A stretch of DNA of 36,027 nt from Acidobacteriota bacterium (GTDB lineage Bacteria; Acidobacteriota; Blastocatellia; Pyrinomonadales; Pyrinomonadaceae): the NCBI GenBank assembly GCA_019242475.1, contig JAFAVK010000132.1, positions 1-36,027 on the forward strand, written 5' to 3'. Shown piece by piece: positions 9,299 to 18,737 of this stretch. Position numbers and translations under genes: made by a program. Under the pieces are notes generated by a model, which saw nothing but the letters and a program-made list of their open reading frames with translations, did not search any database and was not told the DNA's origin. Numbering within the stretch: the first letter of the stretch is position 1; each line of letters opens with the position of its first letter.

Positions 9299-12274
9299 AT
9301 GCGCCTAACGTCCCGCCGCACCAAGTGTAGCGCACTCCCACTCAAGTTGCTCATCCCCGTGCTCCTCGTCTGCGCGGGGAGGGCGGGCGGGCTCGACCCC
9401 GGGCGCGCGGCCGGCGAGTTCGCGCGCCGCGCGTGGCAGACCGACAGCGGGCTCCCGCAGAACACCGTCCACTCCATCGCGGAGACGCAGGACGGCTACG
9501 TCTGGGTCGCCACCGAAGAGGGGCTCGCACGCTTCGACGGCCTGGGCTTTAAAATCTTCGACCGGCAGAACACGCCCGCGCTCAAGAGCAACGACGTGCG
9601 CGCGCTGCTCGCGGGCGTCAGGGCGCGCGACCTCTGGGTCTGCACCGCGGCCGGCGTCGCGCGTCTCTCCGACGGCGAGTGGCAGACCTTCACGAACGCC
9701 GACGGCCTGGCGAGTGACGACGTGGCCGCGGCTTACGAAGACCGCGCGGGCGCCGTCTGGTTCGCGACCTCCGCGGGACTGAGCCGCTACGCGGACGGAA
9801 AGTTCGAGAGCTTCACGACGAAGGACGGCCTGAGCGGCGGCGGCGTCCTCTCCGTCGCGGAGGACTCGGAGGGCGCTCTCTGGGTCGGCACGGACGAAGG
9901 GCTCAGCCGCTTCCAGGCGGGCGCCTTTCAAGCCGAGGGCACGACGGGCGCGAACCTGCCGCGCGGCGTCACCGCAATCGTGCGCGGCGACGACGGGTGC
10001 CTGTGGCTCGGCACGGCCGCCGGGCTCGCGTGCCTGCGCGGAGACGACATTAAAACTTACACGACCGCCGACGGCCTGCCGAACGACCGCGTCACCGCGC
10101 TCCGCAAAGGCGGCGGCGGCGACCTCTGGGTCGGCACGGCCGCGGGGCTCGCGCGCCTGCGCGGCGGACGCTTCGAGACCTTCAAAGGCGAGGACGACGG
10201 GCTCTCCGACGGCCTCGTCCTCTCCATCTTCGAGGACGCCGAAGGGAGCCTCTGGGTCGGCACGGAGTCCGAAGGGTTGACGCAGCTCAAGGACAGGAAG
10301 TTCACGACCTACACGACGCGCGAGGGCTTGGCGAGCGACCTCGTCAAGTCGATCTACGAAGACCGGCAGGGCGGCGTCTGGGTCGGAACGTACGGCGGCG
10401 GCCTGAGTCTTCTGAAGGACGGCCGCTTCAAGACCTACACGACCGACGACGGGCTGGCGAGCAACATCGTGCTTTCGCTCGCCGAAGGCGCGGACGGCGC
10501 GCTGTGGGTCGGCACGCCCGACGGGTTGTCGAAACTGCGCGACGGAAAGTTCACGACCTACACTTCGGCGGAAGGACTGCCCAACGACTTCGTCCGCTCC
10601 ATCTACGCCGACCGCGCGGGCGCGCTCTGGGTCGGCACGCGCGGCGGGCTCGCGCGCCTGAAGGGCGAGGAGTTCGAGACCTACACGACCGCGGAAGGAT
10701 TGCCCGACGACTTCGTCGGCACCATCTACGAGGACGCGGGCGGGGTCTTGTGGGTCGGCACGCTCGGGGGCTTGAGCCGCTTCGACGGCGGGCGCTTCAA
10801 GACCTACACGACGCGCGACGGGCTCTCCGACAACGTCGTCATCTCCATCCACGGCGACGCCGAGGGGCGCCTCTGGATCGGCACGAACGGCGGCGGGCTG
10901 AACCTTTTCAAGGACGGCCGCTTCAACTCGTTTACCACGCGCGACGGCCTGCCGAACGACACGATCTACCGCGTGCTCGAAGACGGGCGCGGCCGCCTCT
11001 GGATGAGTTGCAACAAGGGCGTGTTCAGTCTCGACAAGTCGGAGCTGGAGGCTTTCGCCGCGGGCCGGACGCGCGCGCTCAACCCGGTCGTCTACGGCAC
11101 GGCCGACGGCATGCGAACGCGCGAATGCAGCGGCGGCGGCCACCCTTCGGCGTGGCGCGACCACGCGGGGCGTCTGTGGTTCTCGACCATCAAGGGCGTC
11201 GCGGTTATCGACCCCGAGCACATGCCCTTGAACACGCAGCCGCCGCCCGCCGTCGTCGAACAGGTGCGCGTTGACGGCGAGGCGGTCGCGCCCGAGGTGA
11301 GGCTGCCGCCGGGCAAGAGCCGCTTCGACTTCTACTACGCGGGCCTCAGCTTCGTCGCGCCGGAGAAGGTTCGTTACCGCTACAGGCTCGAAGGGTTCGA
11401 CAAGGACTGGGTCGAGGGCGGCGACCGGCGCGTGGCCTACTACACGAACCTCGGGCCGGGCGAGTACAACTTCATGGTCATCGCCTGCAACAACGACGGC
11501 GTCTGGTCGAGCCAACCCGCGACGTTCCGCTTTCAACTGCGGCCGCACTTCTACCGCACCTACTGGTTCTACGCGCTCGTCGTCTTAGGCTTGGGACTCG
11601 TCGGCTGGCAGCTCTACGCGCTGCGGCTTCGCCAGGTGCGCGGGCGCTACTCGGCCGTGCTACAGGAGCGCAACCGCATCGCGCGCGAGATACACGACAA
11701 CCTCGCGCAGGAGATACTCGGCATCTCGGTGCAGCTTGAGATCGTCGCACGCATGTTGACGACCACGCCCGACGCCGCGCGCAAGCACCTCGACCGCGCC
11801 CGCGCCCTCGTCCGCAGCAGCGTCGCCGAGGCGCGCAGGTATGTTTGGGATTTAAGGTCACAGTCTTTGGACGAGCGCGATTTGCCCGCCGCGCTCGCCG
11901 AGATGACGCGGCGTCTGACGGCCGAGAGCGGCGTGCAGACGCAGTTCTCGGTCGGCGGCACGTTCCGCCCGCTCGCGCCGCAGGTCGAGAACAACCTCCT
12001 GCGCATCGGGCAGGAGGCCGTCGGCAACGCCGTCCGCCACGCGCAGGCGCAGACCGTCTCGGTCAGTCTGGACTTCGGCGCGCGCGAGGTGCGCCTCGAA
12101 GTGAAAGACGACGGGCGCGGCTTCGACGCGGCCAACTACGACGGGGGCAAAGGCGGCCACTTCGGCCTCGTCGGCATGCGCGAGCGCGCCGAGCAGATGG
12201 GCGGCAGCGCCAACGTCAAAAGCACCCCCGGCGCGGGCACCGAGGTGACGGTGCGCGTGCCGATTGAGGCTTAG
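9299..12274 (+). CDS. Two-component sensor histidine kinase with double Reg_prop propeller
   Basis: The ATG at 9299 gives 991 residues beginning with a signal/anchor (L-L-I-P-V-L-L-V-C-A). About fourteen W-V-G-T-x-x-G-L-x-R-x-type Reg_prop blades span about 40-650, which is enough for two seven-bladed beta-propellers. A Y_Y_Y Ig-like domain (about 678-740), one transmembrane helix (about 752-775), a HisKA_3 dimerisation domain with R-E-I-H-D-N (H799), and an HATPase domain with its N-box near 898 and D-D-G-R-G-F-D near 937-943 follow. Known relatives sense extracytoplasmic ligands, in Bacteroidetes often polysaccharide fragments, and phosphorylate NarL/LuxR-type regulators. The matching regulator is the last gene of the same strand run (14551). 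No receiver domain is fused. A longer frame to 9203 exists but would put charged residues before the signal sequence. Confidence 0.92.
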   Translation: MRLTSRRTKCSALPLKLLIPVLLVCAGRAGGLDPGRAAGEFARRAWQTDSGLPQNTVHSIAETQDGYVWVATEEGLARFDGLGFKIFDRQNTPALKSNDVRALLAGVRARDLWVCTAAGVARLSDGEWQTFTNADGLASDDVAAAYEDRAGAVWFATSAGLSRYADGKFESFTTKDGLSGGGVLSVAEDSEGALWVGTDEGLSRFQAGAFQAEGTTGANLPRGVTAIVRGDDGCLWLGTAAGLACLRGDDIKTYTTADGLPNDRVTALRKGGGGDLWVGTAAGLARLRGGRFETFKGEDDGLSDGLVLSIFEDAEGSLWVGTESEGLTQLKDRKFTTYTTREGLASDLVKSIYEDRQGGVWVGTYGGGLSLLKDGRFKTYTTDDGLASNIVLSLAEGADGALWVGTPDGLSKLRDGKFTTYTSAEGLPNDFVRSIYADRAGALWVGTRGGLARLKGEEFETYTTAEGLPDDFVGTIYEDAGGVLWVGTLGGLSRFDGGRFKTYTTRDGLSDNVVISIHGDAEGRLWIGTNGGGLNLFKDGRFNSFTTRDGLPNDTIYRVLEDGRGRLWMSCNKGVFSLDKSELEAFAAGRTRALNPVVYGTADGMRTRECSGGGHPSAWRDHAGRLWFSTIKGVAVIDPEHMPLNTQPPPAVVEQVRVDGEAVAPEVRLPPGKSRFDFYYAGLSFVAPEKVRYRYRLEGFDKDWVEGGDRRVAYYTNLGPGEYNFMVIACNNDGVWSSQPATFRFQLRPHFYRTYWFYALVVLGLGLVGWQLYALRLRQVRGRYSAVLQERNRIAREIHDNLAQEILGISVQLEIVARMLTTTPDAARKHLDRARALVRSSVAEARRYVWDLRSQSLDERDLPAALAEMTRRLTAESGVQTQFSVGGTFRPLAPQVENNLLRIGQEAVGNAVRHAQAQTVSVSLDFGAREVRLEVKDDGRGFDAANYDGGKGGHFGLVGMRERAEQMGGSANVKSTPGAGTEVTVRVPIEA

Positions 12275-12324
12275 ACCGATGTTCGGGGCTCGGAAATTCT
12301 TCGCCGTCGGCCGGGACGTTTGAG

Positions 12325-13065
12325 ATGGTCAGTCTCTCTTCATACGACATCATCGTCGAGTGCCAGAAGCGGCACGGCGCGGGGGAGTTCTTCCCGCGCA
12401 CCGACGGGCTACAGGAGGAGGAGCGCCGCGCCGCCCAACGCCGGCGCTTCCTCGAAGCCAACCCGGAGACCACGGCCTCCCACCGCGACGCGATCCTCAG
12501 GGCCGCCGTCACGCCCGGCATGACCCGCGGCGAGGCGACCGCCGCGTGGGGGCTGCTCGACGAGGACACGGCCAACGTCTACGGCCACGTGGCGGAGAGC
12601 CGCGCGGTCGTCTACGCGTACTTCACGGGCTTCAACGTCGGCGCGACCTGCGCCCTTTACATGGCGGGCGACGTGCTGGCGGGCGTCCGCGAGACGCGCG
12701 ACCTCGTCGAGCCGCACCCGAGGGAGACGGACATGAAGCTCGCCGACCGTTACCTCGGCCTCTTCTGTTTTTATGAGCTGAGCAACGGCGTGGTGATCGG
12801 CACGGACATGGACGAGTACCGGAACCCGCCGGACATCCTCGCGATGAACATGCACCGGACTGAGGCGATCCCGCGCTTCTCGGAGGACGAGGCCGCGATG
12901 AAGAGCCTGGAGACGCGGCTGATCGGGCACGGCGTCTACAGCGACTACCTGGAGGCGTTGCGGCGGTTGGGGACGGACGTTGACCACGCCACGCTGGCCG
13001 AGCGCTGCGAGGCGGCCGTGTCGGTCAAGCGGCCTTACGCGAGCTGGCTCTTCAACATGCCATGA
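12325..13065 (+). CDS. Hypothetical protein, possible BamE/SmpA-like segment
   Basis: The 246-residue product has no signal peptide and is probably cytoplasmic. Residues about 56-115 (V-T-P-G-M-T-R-G-E-A-T-A-A-W-G, then V-Y-A-Y-F, then A-L-Y-M-A-G-D-V-L-A-G-V) follow the G-M-T-x-x-E-V-x-x-x-x-G / W-x-Y / L-x-F-x-x-G-x-V pattern seen in BamE/SmpA-type small domains. This is a weak resemblance. The C-terminal half is acidic and helical with no recognised motif. It lies 50 nt after the sensor kinase and its last four bases (ATGA, 13062-13065) are shared with the start of the DUF6745-like gene, implying translational coupling. The two products may act together. Function unknown. Confidence 0.7.
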   Translation: MVSLSSYDIIVECQKRHGAGEFFPRTDGLQEEERRAAQRRRFLEANPETTASHRDAILRAAVTPGMTRGEATAAWGLLDEDTANVYGHVAESRAVVYAYFTGFNVGATCALYMAGDVLAGVRETRDLVEPHPRETDMKLADRYLGLFCFYELSNGVVIGTDMDEYRNPPDILAMNMHRTEAIPRFSEDEAAMKSLETRLIGHGVYSDYLEALRRLGTDVDHATLAERCEAAVSVKRPYASWLFNMP

Positions 13066-14150
13066 CGAGTCTGACGGACGAGCTTGAAGCGTTGCAGAGG
13101 CGGCTGAAGTCGCTCGCCGCCTCGGGCGCGGCGCAAGACCGCGCCGGGGCCGAGCGCGCGCTGGCGAGCTACCTCTCGGCGCACCGCCTCGCGCGCCGCC
13201 CCGTCCGCTGGGCGTCGGACGCGCGCGAAGCCACGCGACTCGTCGCCGTCGCGCCTGATGCCGGGTCGGCGTACGACGAACTCATCGACGCGCACGTCCG
13301 GCTGGACACGCTCTTGCGAGAGAAGGGCGGCAAGTCAACCGAGGAGCAGTGGAGGGGCGCGCCGGAGGTTGCACTGGGCGCGGGCTTCGAACGGTTCTGG
13401 GGTCGTGTCCGGCAGTTGGTGATCGGGCCGGACGTCATCCTCTCCGTGCCTTGGATGATCTACGAGCCCCGGCACACGCCCGACCGCGGGCTCCGCGTGT
13501 CCAGAGACGGCGTCTGGTATCTGGCGCAAAACCTGATAGAGCTTTTGTCTTCGTCGGCCCGCGGCTTCATCTGGTGGCGCACGGCCAACCCCTTGCAGCG
13601 CGCGGTCAGCAAACTTCGGCTGCGCATCATGCGCGACCTGTTGGACGCCTTCGAGGCGGGGCTCTGGCAGTTCTGGGCGACGCCCGTCGAGATCATCGCC
13701 CTCCCGCGCCCGGCGCTGTTGTTCGACGAAGACGAGTGGCTGCATTCCGAAGACGGCCCGGCGGTGAGTTGGCCCGGCAGTGACCAGTGCTACTACCACC
13801 TCAACGGCATCCACGTCCCCGAGGAGGTCGCCATGACGCCCGCCGACCGACTCGACCCGCGCCTCATGCTCTTCGAGCCCAACGCGGAAGTGCGCCGCGA
13901 GATCATCCGCAAGGTCGGCATCGAGCGCGTCTGCGAGGCGCTCGGCGCGCGTTGCATCGACCGGAGCGGCGACTACGAGCTGCTGCTGCTCGACCTGCGC
14001 GACGGCCGCGTGCGCCCGTTCCTGAAGATGAGAAACCCGTCCGTCCCTGGCGTCTATCACGTTGAAGGCGTGCATCCGAACTGTCGGACGGTGGCGGAGG
14101 CGCTCGCGTGGCGCAACCAGTCAGACATACCGCCGACGGTGCTGACGTGA
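13062..14150 (+). CDS. DUF6745-like protein
   Basis: The product is 362 residues. The C-terminal third shows the pattern I associate with DUF6745: S-E-D-G-P-A-V-S-W-P, then Y-Y-H-L-N-G-I-H-V-P-E-E-V, then N-A-E-V-R-R-E-I-I-R-K-V-G, and a final V-H-P-N-C-R-T-V-A-E-A-L-A-W-R-N. The N-terminal two thirds are helical and Arg-rich, with a conserved-looking F-W-G-R-V-R-x-L-V stretch near 105. No catalytic motif or membrane segment is evident. The family is widespread in actinobacteria, cyanobacteria and others and has no established function. It overlaps the preceding gene by 4 nt and is followed after 28 nt by a small beta protein. I have the impression that DUF6745 genes are often followed by such a partner. 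Family call is from memory of the motif pattern and should be confirmed with a profile. Confidence 0.75.
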   Translation: MTSLTDELEALQRRLKSLAASGAAQDRAGAERALASYLSAHRLARRPVRWASDAREATRLVAVAPDAGSAYDELIDAHVRLDTLLREKGGKSTEEQWRGAPEVALGAGFERFWGRVRQLVIGPDVILSVPWMIYEPRHTPDRGLRVSRDGVWYLAQNLIELLSSSARGFIWWRTANPLQRAVSKLRLRIMRDLLDAFEAGLWQFWATPVEIIALPRPALLFDEDEWLHSEDGPAVSWPGSDQCYYHLNGIHVPEEVAMTPADRLDPRLMLFEPNAEVRREIIRKVGIERVCEALGARCIDRSGDYELLLLDLRDGRVRPFLKMRNPSVPGVYHVEGVHPNCRTVAEALAWRNQSDIPPTVLT

Positions 14151-14178
14151 TATGTTTCTCGCGGAGAGGAGGGTTTGA

Positions 14179-14517
14179 ATGATGAGCGACCACAAGGCCG
14201 GAGACGACCCGACGCGCACCTGGTATCAGCAGGGCGACGTGACCATTAAGCCCGTCGCCGCCGTCCCCTCGGGCGCGAGCCCTCTGGGCGGGCGCGTGTT
14301 GGCGGAGGGCGAGGCGACCGGGCACAAGCACCTCGCCGAGGCGGAGGACGTTCTGCTCTTCATGCATGAAGGCGCGCTCTACATGCGCGTCCCCTCGGGC
14401 ACGCGCGTCGTACACGAGGAGCACCACGCGCTGGACATCCCGCCGGGCGACTACCTCGTGGGGCAGGTGCGCGAGTACGACCACTTCGCAGAGGAGACGC
14501 GCCCTGTCTACGATTAG
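14179..14517 (+). CDS. Small beta-rich protein, partner of the DUF6745-like gene
   Basis: This 112-residue protein has the pattern Q-G-D-V-T-I-K-P-V, V-L-A-E-G-E-A-T-G-H-K-H, a strand region, then H-E-E-H-H-A-L-D-I-P-P-G-D-Y-L-V and R-E-Y-D. A family of short proteins with G-E-x-T-G-H-x-H and H-E-E-H motifs occurs in bacteria and phages. The three or four histidines and glutamates look like a possible metal site in a compact beta fold. No function is established. A good ribosome site (GGAGAGGAGG) precedes the ATG at 14179; a second in-frame ATG follows immediately at 14182. It is 33 nt upstream of the response regulator gene and 28 nt after the DUF6745-like gene, so it sits within the two-component operon. 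Confidence 0.75.
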   Translation: MMSDHKAGDDPTRTWYQQGDVTIKPVAAVPSGASPLGGRVLAEGEATGHKHLAEAEDVLLFMHEGALYMRVPSGTRVVHEEHHALDIPPGDYLVGQVREYDHFAEETRPVYD

Positions 14518-14550
14518 ATTTGCGGCGACACGGACGCAGGACACCCTTTC

Positions 14551-15201
14551 ATGAGCGGCGAGAAGATACGCATAGTCGTGGTGGACGACCAGGCGGTGGT
14601 GCGGCAGGGCTTCGTCTCCCTCATCAACACCGTCGCCGACATGGAGGTCATCGCCGAGGGCACGGACGGCCGGCAGGCGGTCGAGCTGTACAGGAAGCTC
14701 CGGCCGGACGTGCTCTTGACCGACCTGCGGATGCCGGTCATGACCGGCGTCGAGGCCATCGCCGCCATCCGGCGCGAGTTCCCCGGCGCGCGCGTCATCG
14801 TGCTCACGACCTTCGACGGCGACGAGGACATCTACCGCTCACTACAGGCCGGCGCGCAGGGGTATCTCCTCAAGGACATGTTCTTCGAGGAGTTGGAGGA
14901 CGCCATCCGCACCGTCCACGCGGGAGGCCGTCGCATCCCGGGCGTCGTGGCCGAGCGTCTGGCGGGGCGCGTCGGCGGGTCGGACTTGACGGGGCGCGAG
15001 TTGGAAGTCCTGGAGCAGATCGTCTTCGGGCGGAGCAACAAGGAGATCGCCGCCGCGCTCGACATCAGCGAGGCCACCGTCAAGAGCCACGTCAACAACA
15101 TCCTCAGCAAGCTGGGCGTGGCCGACCGCACGCAGGCCGCCACCACCGCCATCCGGCGCGGACTCGTCCGCCTGCCGGACGCCCCGCCCGGCTCCAACTA
15201 A
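14551..15201 (+). CDS. NarL/FixJ-family response regulator
   Basis: The product is 216 residues. The receiver domain (about 5-122) has the acidic pair D12-D13, the phospho-acceptor D58 in T-D-L-R-M-P, T86/T87, and K108 in L-L-K-D. The C-terminal LuxR-type helix-turn-helix (about 145-205) contains L-T-G-R-E-L-E-V-L, N-K-E-I-A-A-A-L and V-K-S-H-V-N-N-I-L-x-K-L. It is a DNA-binding transcription regulator activated by a HisKA_3 kinase, and the kinase at 9299 in the same run is the obvious partner. Its targets are not identifiable; a direct-repeat or dyad operator shared by several genes here was not found. The stop codon lies inside the loop of a hairpin (15191-15210). Confidence 0.93.
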   Translation: MSGEKIRIVVVDDQAVVRQGFVSLINTVADMEVIAEGTDGRQAVELYRKLRPDVLLTDLRMPVMTGVEAIAAIRREFPGARVIVLTTFDGDEDIYRSLQAGAQGYLLKDMFFEELEDAIRTVHAGGRRIPGVVAERLAGRVGGSDLTGRELEVLEQIVFGRSNKEIAAALDISEATVKSHVNNILSKLGVADRTQAATTAIRRGLVRLPDAPPGSN

Positions 15202-15210
15202 AGTTGGAGC
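15191..15210 (+). terminator. Hairpin overlapping the response regulator stop codon
   Basis: GCTCCAAC (15191-15198) and GTTGGAGC (15203-15210) form a perfect 8-bp stem around TAAA, which contains the stop codon. No T tract follows, so it may be a 3'-end stabiliser or a Rho-type end rather than an intrinsic terminator. The next 230 nt up to array 2 contain a second short dyad (CTGTCA...TGACAG) and no gene. Confidence 0.5.
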
Positions 15211-15369
15211 ACTGTCACCATCTTCATTCCGATGACAGCGCGGGGGGCGGGTGGTACTTTTAACTCCCCTGGCTTGATATCCCGGCCCGGGGCGCGAGTG
15301 AGCCGGCGGCCATCCCGCCACGACCTGTTGCTGACCGACCAAAACCCGGCAGCCGGCCCACCAGGATAA

Positions 15370-15397
15370 AGCGCCCCCGGCCGGGCTTCCCTTTTTA
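15370..15397 (+). terminator. Possible intrinsic terminator of the two-component operon
   Basis: A short GC-rich stem (AAGCGCC... with ...GGGCTT, one bulged G) is followed by CCCTTTTT at 15389-15396. It lies between the response regulator and array 2, where the operon transcript should end. The stem is short and imperfect. Confidence 0.35.
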
Positions 15398-15441
15398 AAC
15401 CACTTTTACACCGCACAGAGTCTCTGTTCTTCCTTTTTAGG

Positions 15442-15775
15442 GAAATTCGGGTCTCGGAGAAGGAACATTCCTTCTCCGAGACCCAAATTTCCGTCTTCGA
15501 GGCTCAACATTTCTCCTCCGGGAAGGAACATTCCTCCTCGAACAAGGAAATTTTCTTCTGTGAGAAGGAATGTTTCTCCTCGAAGAAGAAAAATTCCTTC
15601 TCGGAGAAGAAAATTTCCTTCCCGAAGGAGGAACTTTCCTTCTCGAAGGAGGAACTTTCCTTCTCGGAGGAGGAATGTTCCTTCCCCGAGGAGAAACATT
15701 CCTCCTCGGGGGAGGAAATTTCCTCCCCCGAGGAGGAACGTTGGGCTTCCGAGGCCGAATTCTGCCCCCGAGACC
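15442..15775. repeat. 21-nt tandem array 2 (about 16 units)
   Basis: Fifteen full 21-nt units and a 19-nt final unit run without internal indels. The typical unit is GAACTTTCC followed by TTCTCGAAGGAG. As in array 1, each unit carries a GGAA..TTCC dyad and a second stem whose arms vary but stay complementary (CTTC with GAAG, CCTC with GAGG). Unit sequence is otherwise unlike array 1. The array occupies most of the 690-nt gap between the response regulator and htrA and ends about 117 nt before the htrA start. Frames on both strands remain open through most of it as heptapeptide repeats, which I regard as non-coding. Confidence 0.93.
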
Positions 15776-15824
15776 TACCCGCTACCGCGTGTGTTGCTGG
15801 CCCGTGTGGCCCGCGCCCGCCCGG

Positions 15825-15850
15825 GGAAACGCGCCCGTCCGCTCGGTCAT
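15825..15850 (+). promoter_or_regulatory. Possible ECF-type promoter for htrA
   Basis: GGAAAC (15825-15830) and GTCAT (15846-15850) are separated by 15 nt, resembling the GGAAC / GTC pattern of extracytoplasmic-function sigma factors. HtrA genes are often under envelope-stress sigma control, so the position is sensible. The match is short and could be chance. Confidence 0.3.
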
Positions 15851-15892
15851 CCAAATTTCGTCTGATTCCCATACAAGGAGACTCTTACTCTC

Positions 15893-17404
<1,512 letters not shown>

Positions 17405-17429
17405 CCACACGTCCCAACTCAAACACCAC

Positions 17430-17465
17430 AACGCCCCGGCGCGGAGACCATCCGCCCGGGGCGTT
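17430..17465 (+). terminator. Hairpin terminator after htrA
   Basis: AACGCCCCGG (17430-17439) pairs with CCGGGGCGTT (17456-17465). The stem continues inward as GCGG with CCGC after one bulged C, giving about 14 bp around a short loop. It starts 26 nt after the htrA stop. The downstream side is CTCGC rather than a T tract. It may also end transcription arriving from the opposite strand. Confidence 0.6.
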
Positions 17466-17473
17466 CTCGCTAT

Positions 17474-17508
17474 CAGATTTGAAATTTCAAATCTGAAATT
17501 TGAAATTA
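17474..17508 (-). repeat. AT-rich heptanucleotide palindrome at the 3' end of the guanylyltransferase gene
   Basis: Five consecutive 7-nt blocks (CAGATTT, GAAATTT, CAAATCT, GAAATTT, GAAATTA) end one base before the minus-strand stop at 17510. The first 22 nt (17474-17495) are a perfect palindrome. It belongs to the same 7-nt-period, gene-end class as the hairpins at 2232, 8571 and 18614, but is AT-rich. Confidence 0.75.
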
Positions 17509-17509
17509 C

Positions 17510-18586
17510 TTAGAGCAGCTCTTCGTGGCCGGACTCTCTGGCGAGCGTGTGCAGCTCCTTGAGGCGCTCGGCCTGGTCGCGGCTTGCGACGAGGAGGCAG
17601 TCGCCGGCGTCGATGATGACGAGGTCTCTGACGCCGAGCGTGAAGACGGGGCGCCCCGCGGCGGCGTGGACGAGGCAGCCGCGCGTGTCGAGCGTGACGA
17701 CTTCGCCGCGCGTCGCGTTCGCGCCTTCGCCCCCGGCGCCGAGTTCGTAGACGGTGGCCCAGGTGCCCACGTCGCTCCAGCCCGGGTCTGTGACGACCGT
17801 GGCGAGCCCTTCGGCCTTCTCGAAGACTGCCGTGTCGATGGGCTCGCGGTCGAGACCCGCGAAAGCCTCCTCCATCGCCTCTTGCTCGCGCGGGGTTCCG
17901 AGGTGCGGCTCAAGCTTCATGAGCGCCGCGTGGTGCGCGGGCTTGTGCACCCGTATCAGTTCCAGCAGGCGCGAGGCGACCCACGCGCTCATCCCGGGGT
18001 TCCAGTAGTACGAGCCGGCATCGAGGAAGGCGCGCGCGCGCTCCGCGTTCGGCTTCTCCTCGAAGCCATCGATGCGGTACGCGCCTTCGAACCCTTTGAG
18101 CGCCTCGCCCGCGCGGATGTAGCCGAGGCCCGTGGTCGGGTGCGTGGGGCGCACGCCGACGATGACGCCCGCCGTCTCGCGCGCCGCGCGCGCGGACTCC
18201 AGGAGGACGCGGCGGAACTCCTCGCCGTCTCGGAAGTACGAGTCGGCCCAGCCGACGAAGATGACGGCCTCCGGCTCTTGCCGCGCGACGTGGAGCGCAC
18301 CCAGCCCGACCGCGAGGTTCGTCCCCAGAGGGAACGGCTCGCCGATGATCTGTTCGGCCGGCACCTCGGGCAGCTCGGCGCGCGTCTGCCCGACGTGGCG
18401 CGCGCCCGTGACGACCCACACGTCCCGCGCCGGGATGACCGGCAGCACGCGCTCGACCGTCTGCCTCATCAAAGAGGACTCGCCCGCCAGCGCGTGGAAC
18501 TGCTTCGGCCGCGCCTCGCGCGACAGCGGCCACAGGCGCGTCCCCGCGCCGCCCGCGATGAAGACCGCCTTCAACCCTTCGCTCAT
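17510..18586 (-). CDS. Mannose-1-phosphate guanylyltransferase-like nucleotidyltransferase
   Basis: The product is 358 residues, a single-domain length normal for GDP-mannose pyrophosphorylases without the isomerase domain. It carries the NTP-transferase signature G-G-A-G-T-R-L-W-P-L-S-R (12-23) followed by R-P-K-Q-F, the sugar-phosphate motif E-E-K-P (176-179), Y-Y-W-N-P-G-M (193-199), and a ManC-type C-terminal segment (D-L-V-I-I-D-A-G-D-C-L-L-V). The predicted reaction is GTP + mannose-1-phosphate to GDP-mannose for polysaccharide or glycoprotein synthesis. Two motifs depart from the family as I know it: the usual R-N-T-A-P-A region reads G-E-P-F-P-L-G-T-N-L-A-V, and the usual P-x-D-H reads W-A-D-S. 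Nucleotide or sugar preference may therefore differ. A CAGGAG site precedes the ATG. It lies downstream of the TPR gene but behind a terminator. Confidence 0.85.
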   Translation of the reverse strand: MSEGLKAVFIAGGAGTRLWPLSREARPKQFHALAGESSLMRQTVERVLPVIPARDVWVVTGARHVGQTRAELPEVPAEQIIGEPFPLGTNLAVGLGALHVARQEPEAVIFVGWADSYFRDGEEFRRVLLESARAARETAGVIVGVRPTHPTTGLGYIRAGEALKGFEGAYRIDGFEEKPNAERARAFLDAGSYYWNPGMSAWVASRLLELIRVHKPAHHAALMKLEPHLGTPREQEAMEEAFAGLDREPIDTAVFEKAEGLATVVTDPGWSDVGTWATVYELGAGGEGANATRGEVVTLDTRGCLVHAAAGRPVFTLGVRDLVIIDAGDCLLVASRDQAERLKELHTLARESGHEELL

Positions 18587-18607
18587 CTAGACGAATGCTC
18601 CTGTTTG

Positions 18608-18737
18608 AAAAAAGTAGGCAGTAGGCAGATGCAGTAGGCAGTTAAAAGCATTGCTGTCGGAGATTTTAATTCAACCGACCAACATCCGAAACGCGGAGCG
18701 TGCTGCCTATTGCCTACTGCCTACTGCCTACTGACTG
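18608..18737 (-). terminator. Heptanucleotide hairpin plus T6, terminator of the TPR gene
   Basis: The left arm (18614-18642) repeats GTAGGCA and the right arm (about 18702-18737) repeats CTGCCTA, nearly complementary with two small irregularities and a loop of about 59 nt. On the minus strand the stem is followed directly by six Ts (18613-18608), giving a classical intrinsic terminator. The right arm contains the stop codon of the TPR gene (18728-18730). The loop shows no gene. Confidence 0.7.

Noticed and set aside
9305..11548. 747-codon minus-strand frame opposite the sensor kinase
   Set aside because: Its repeats mirror the propeller blades of the real gene; no independent start signal or motif.
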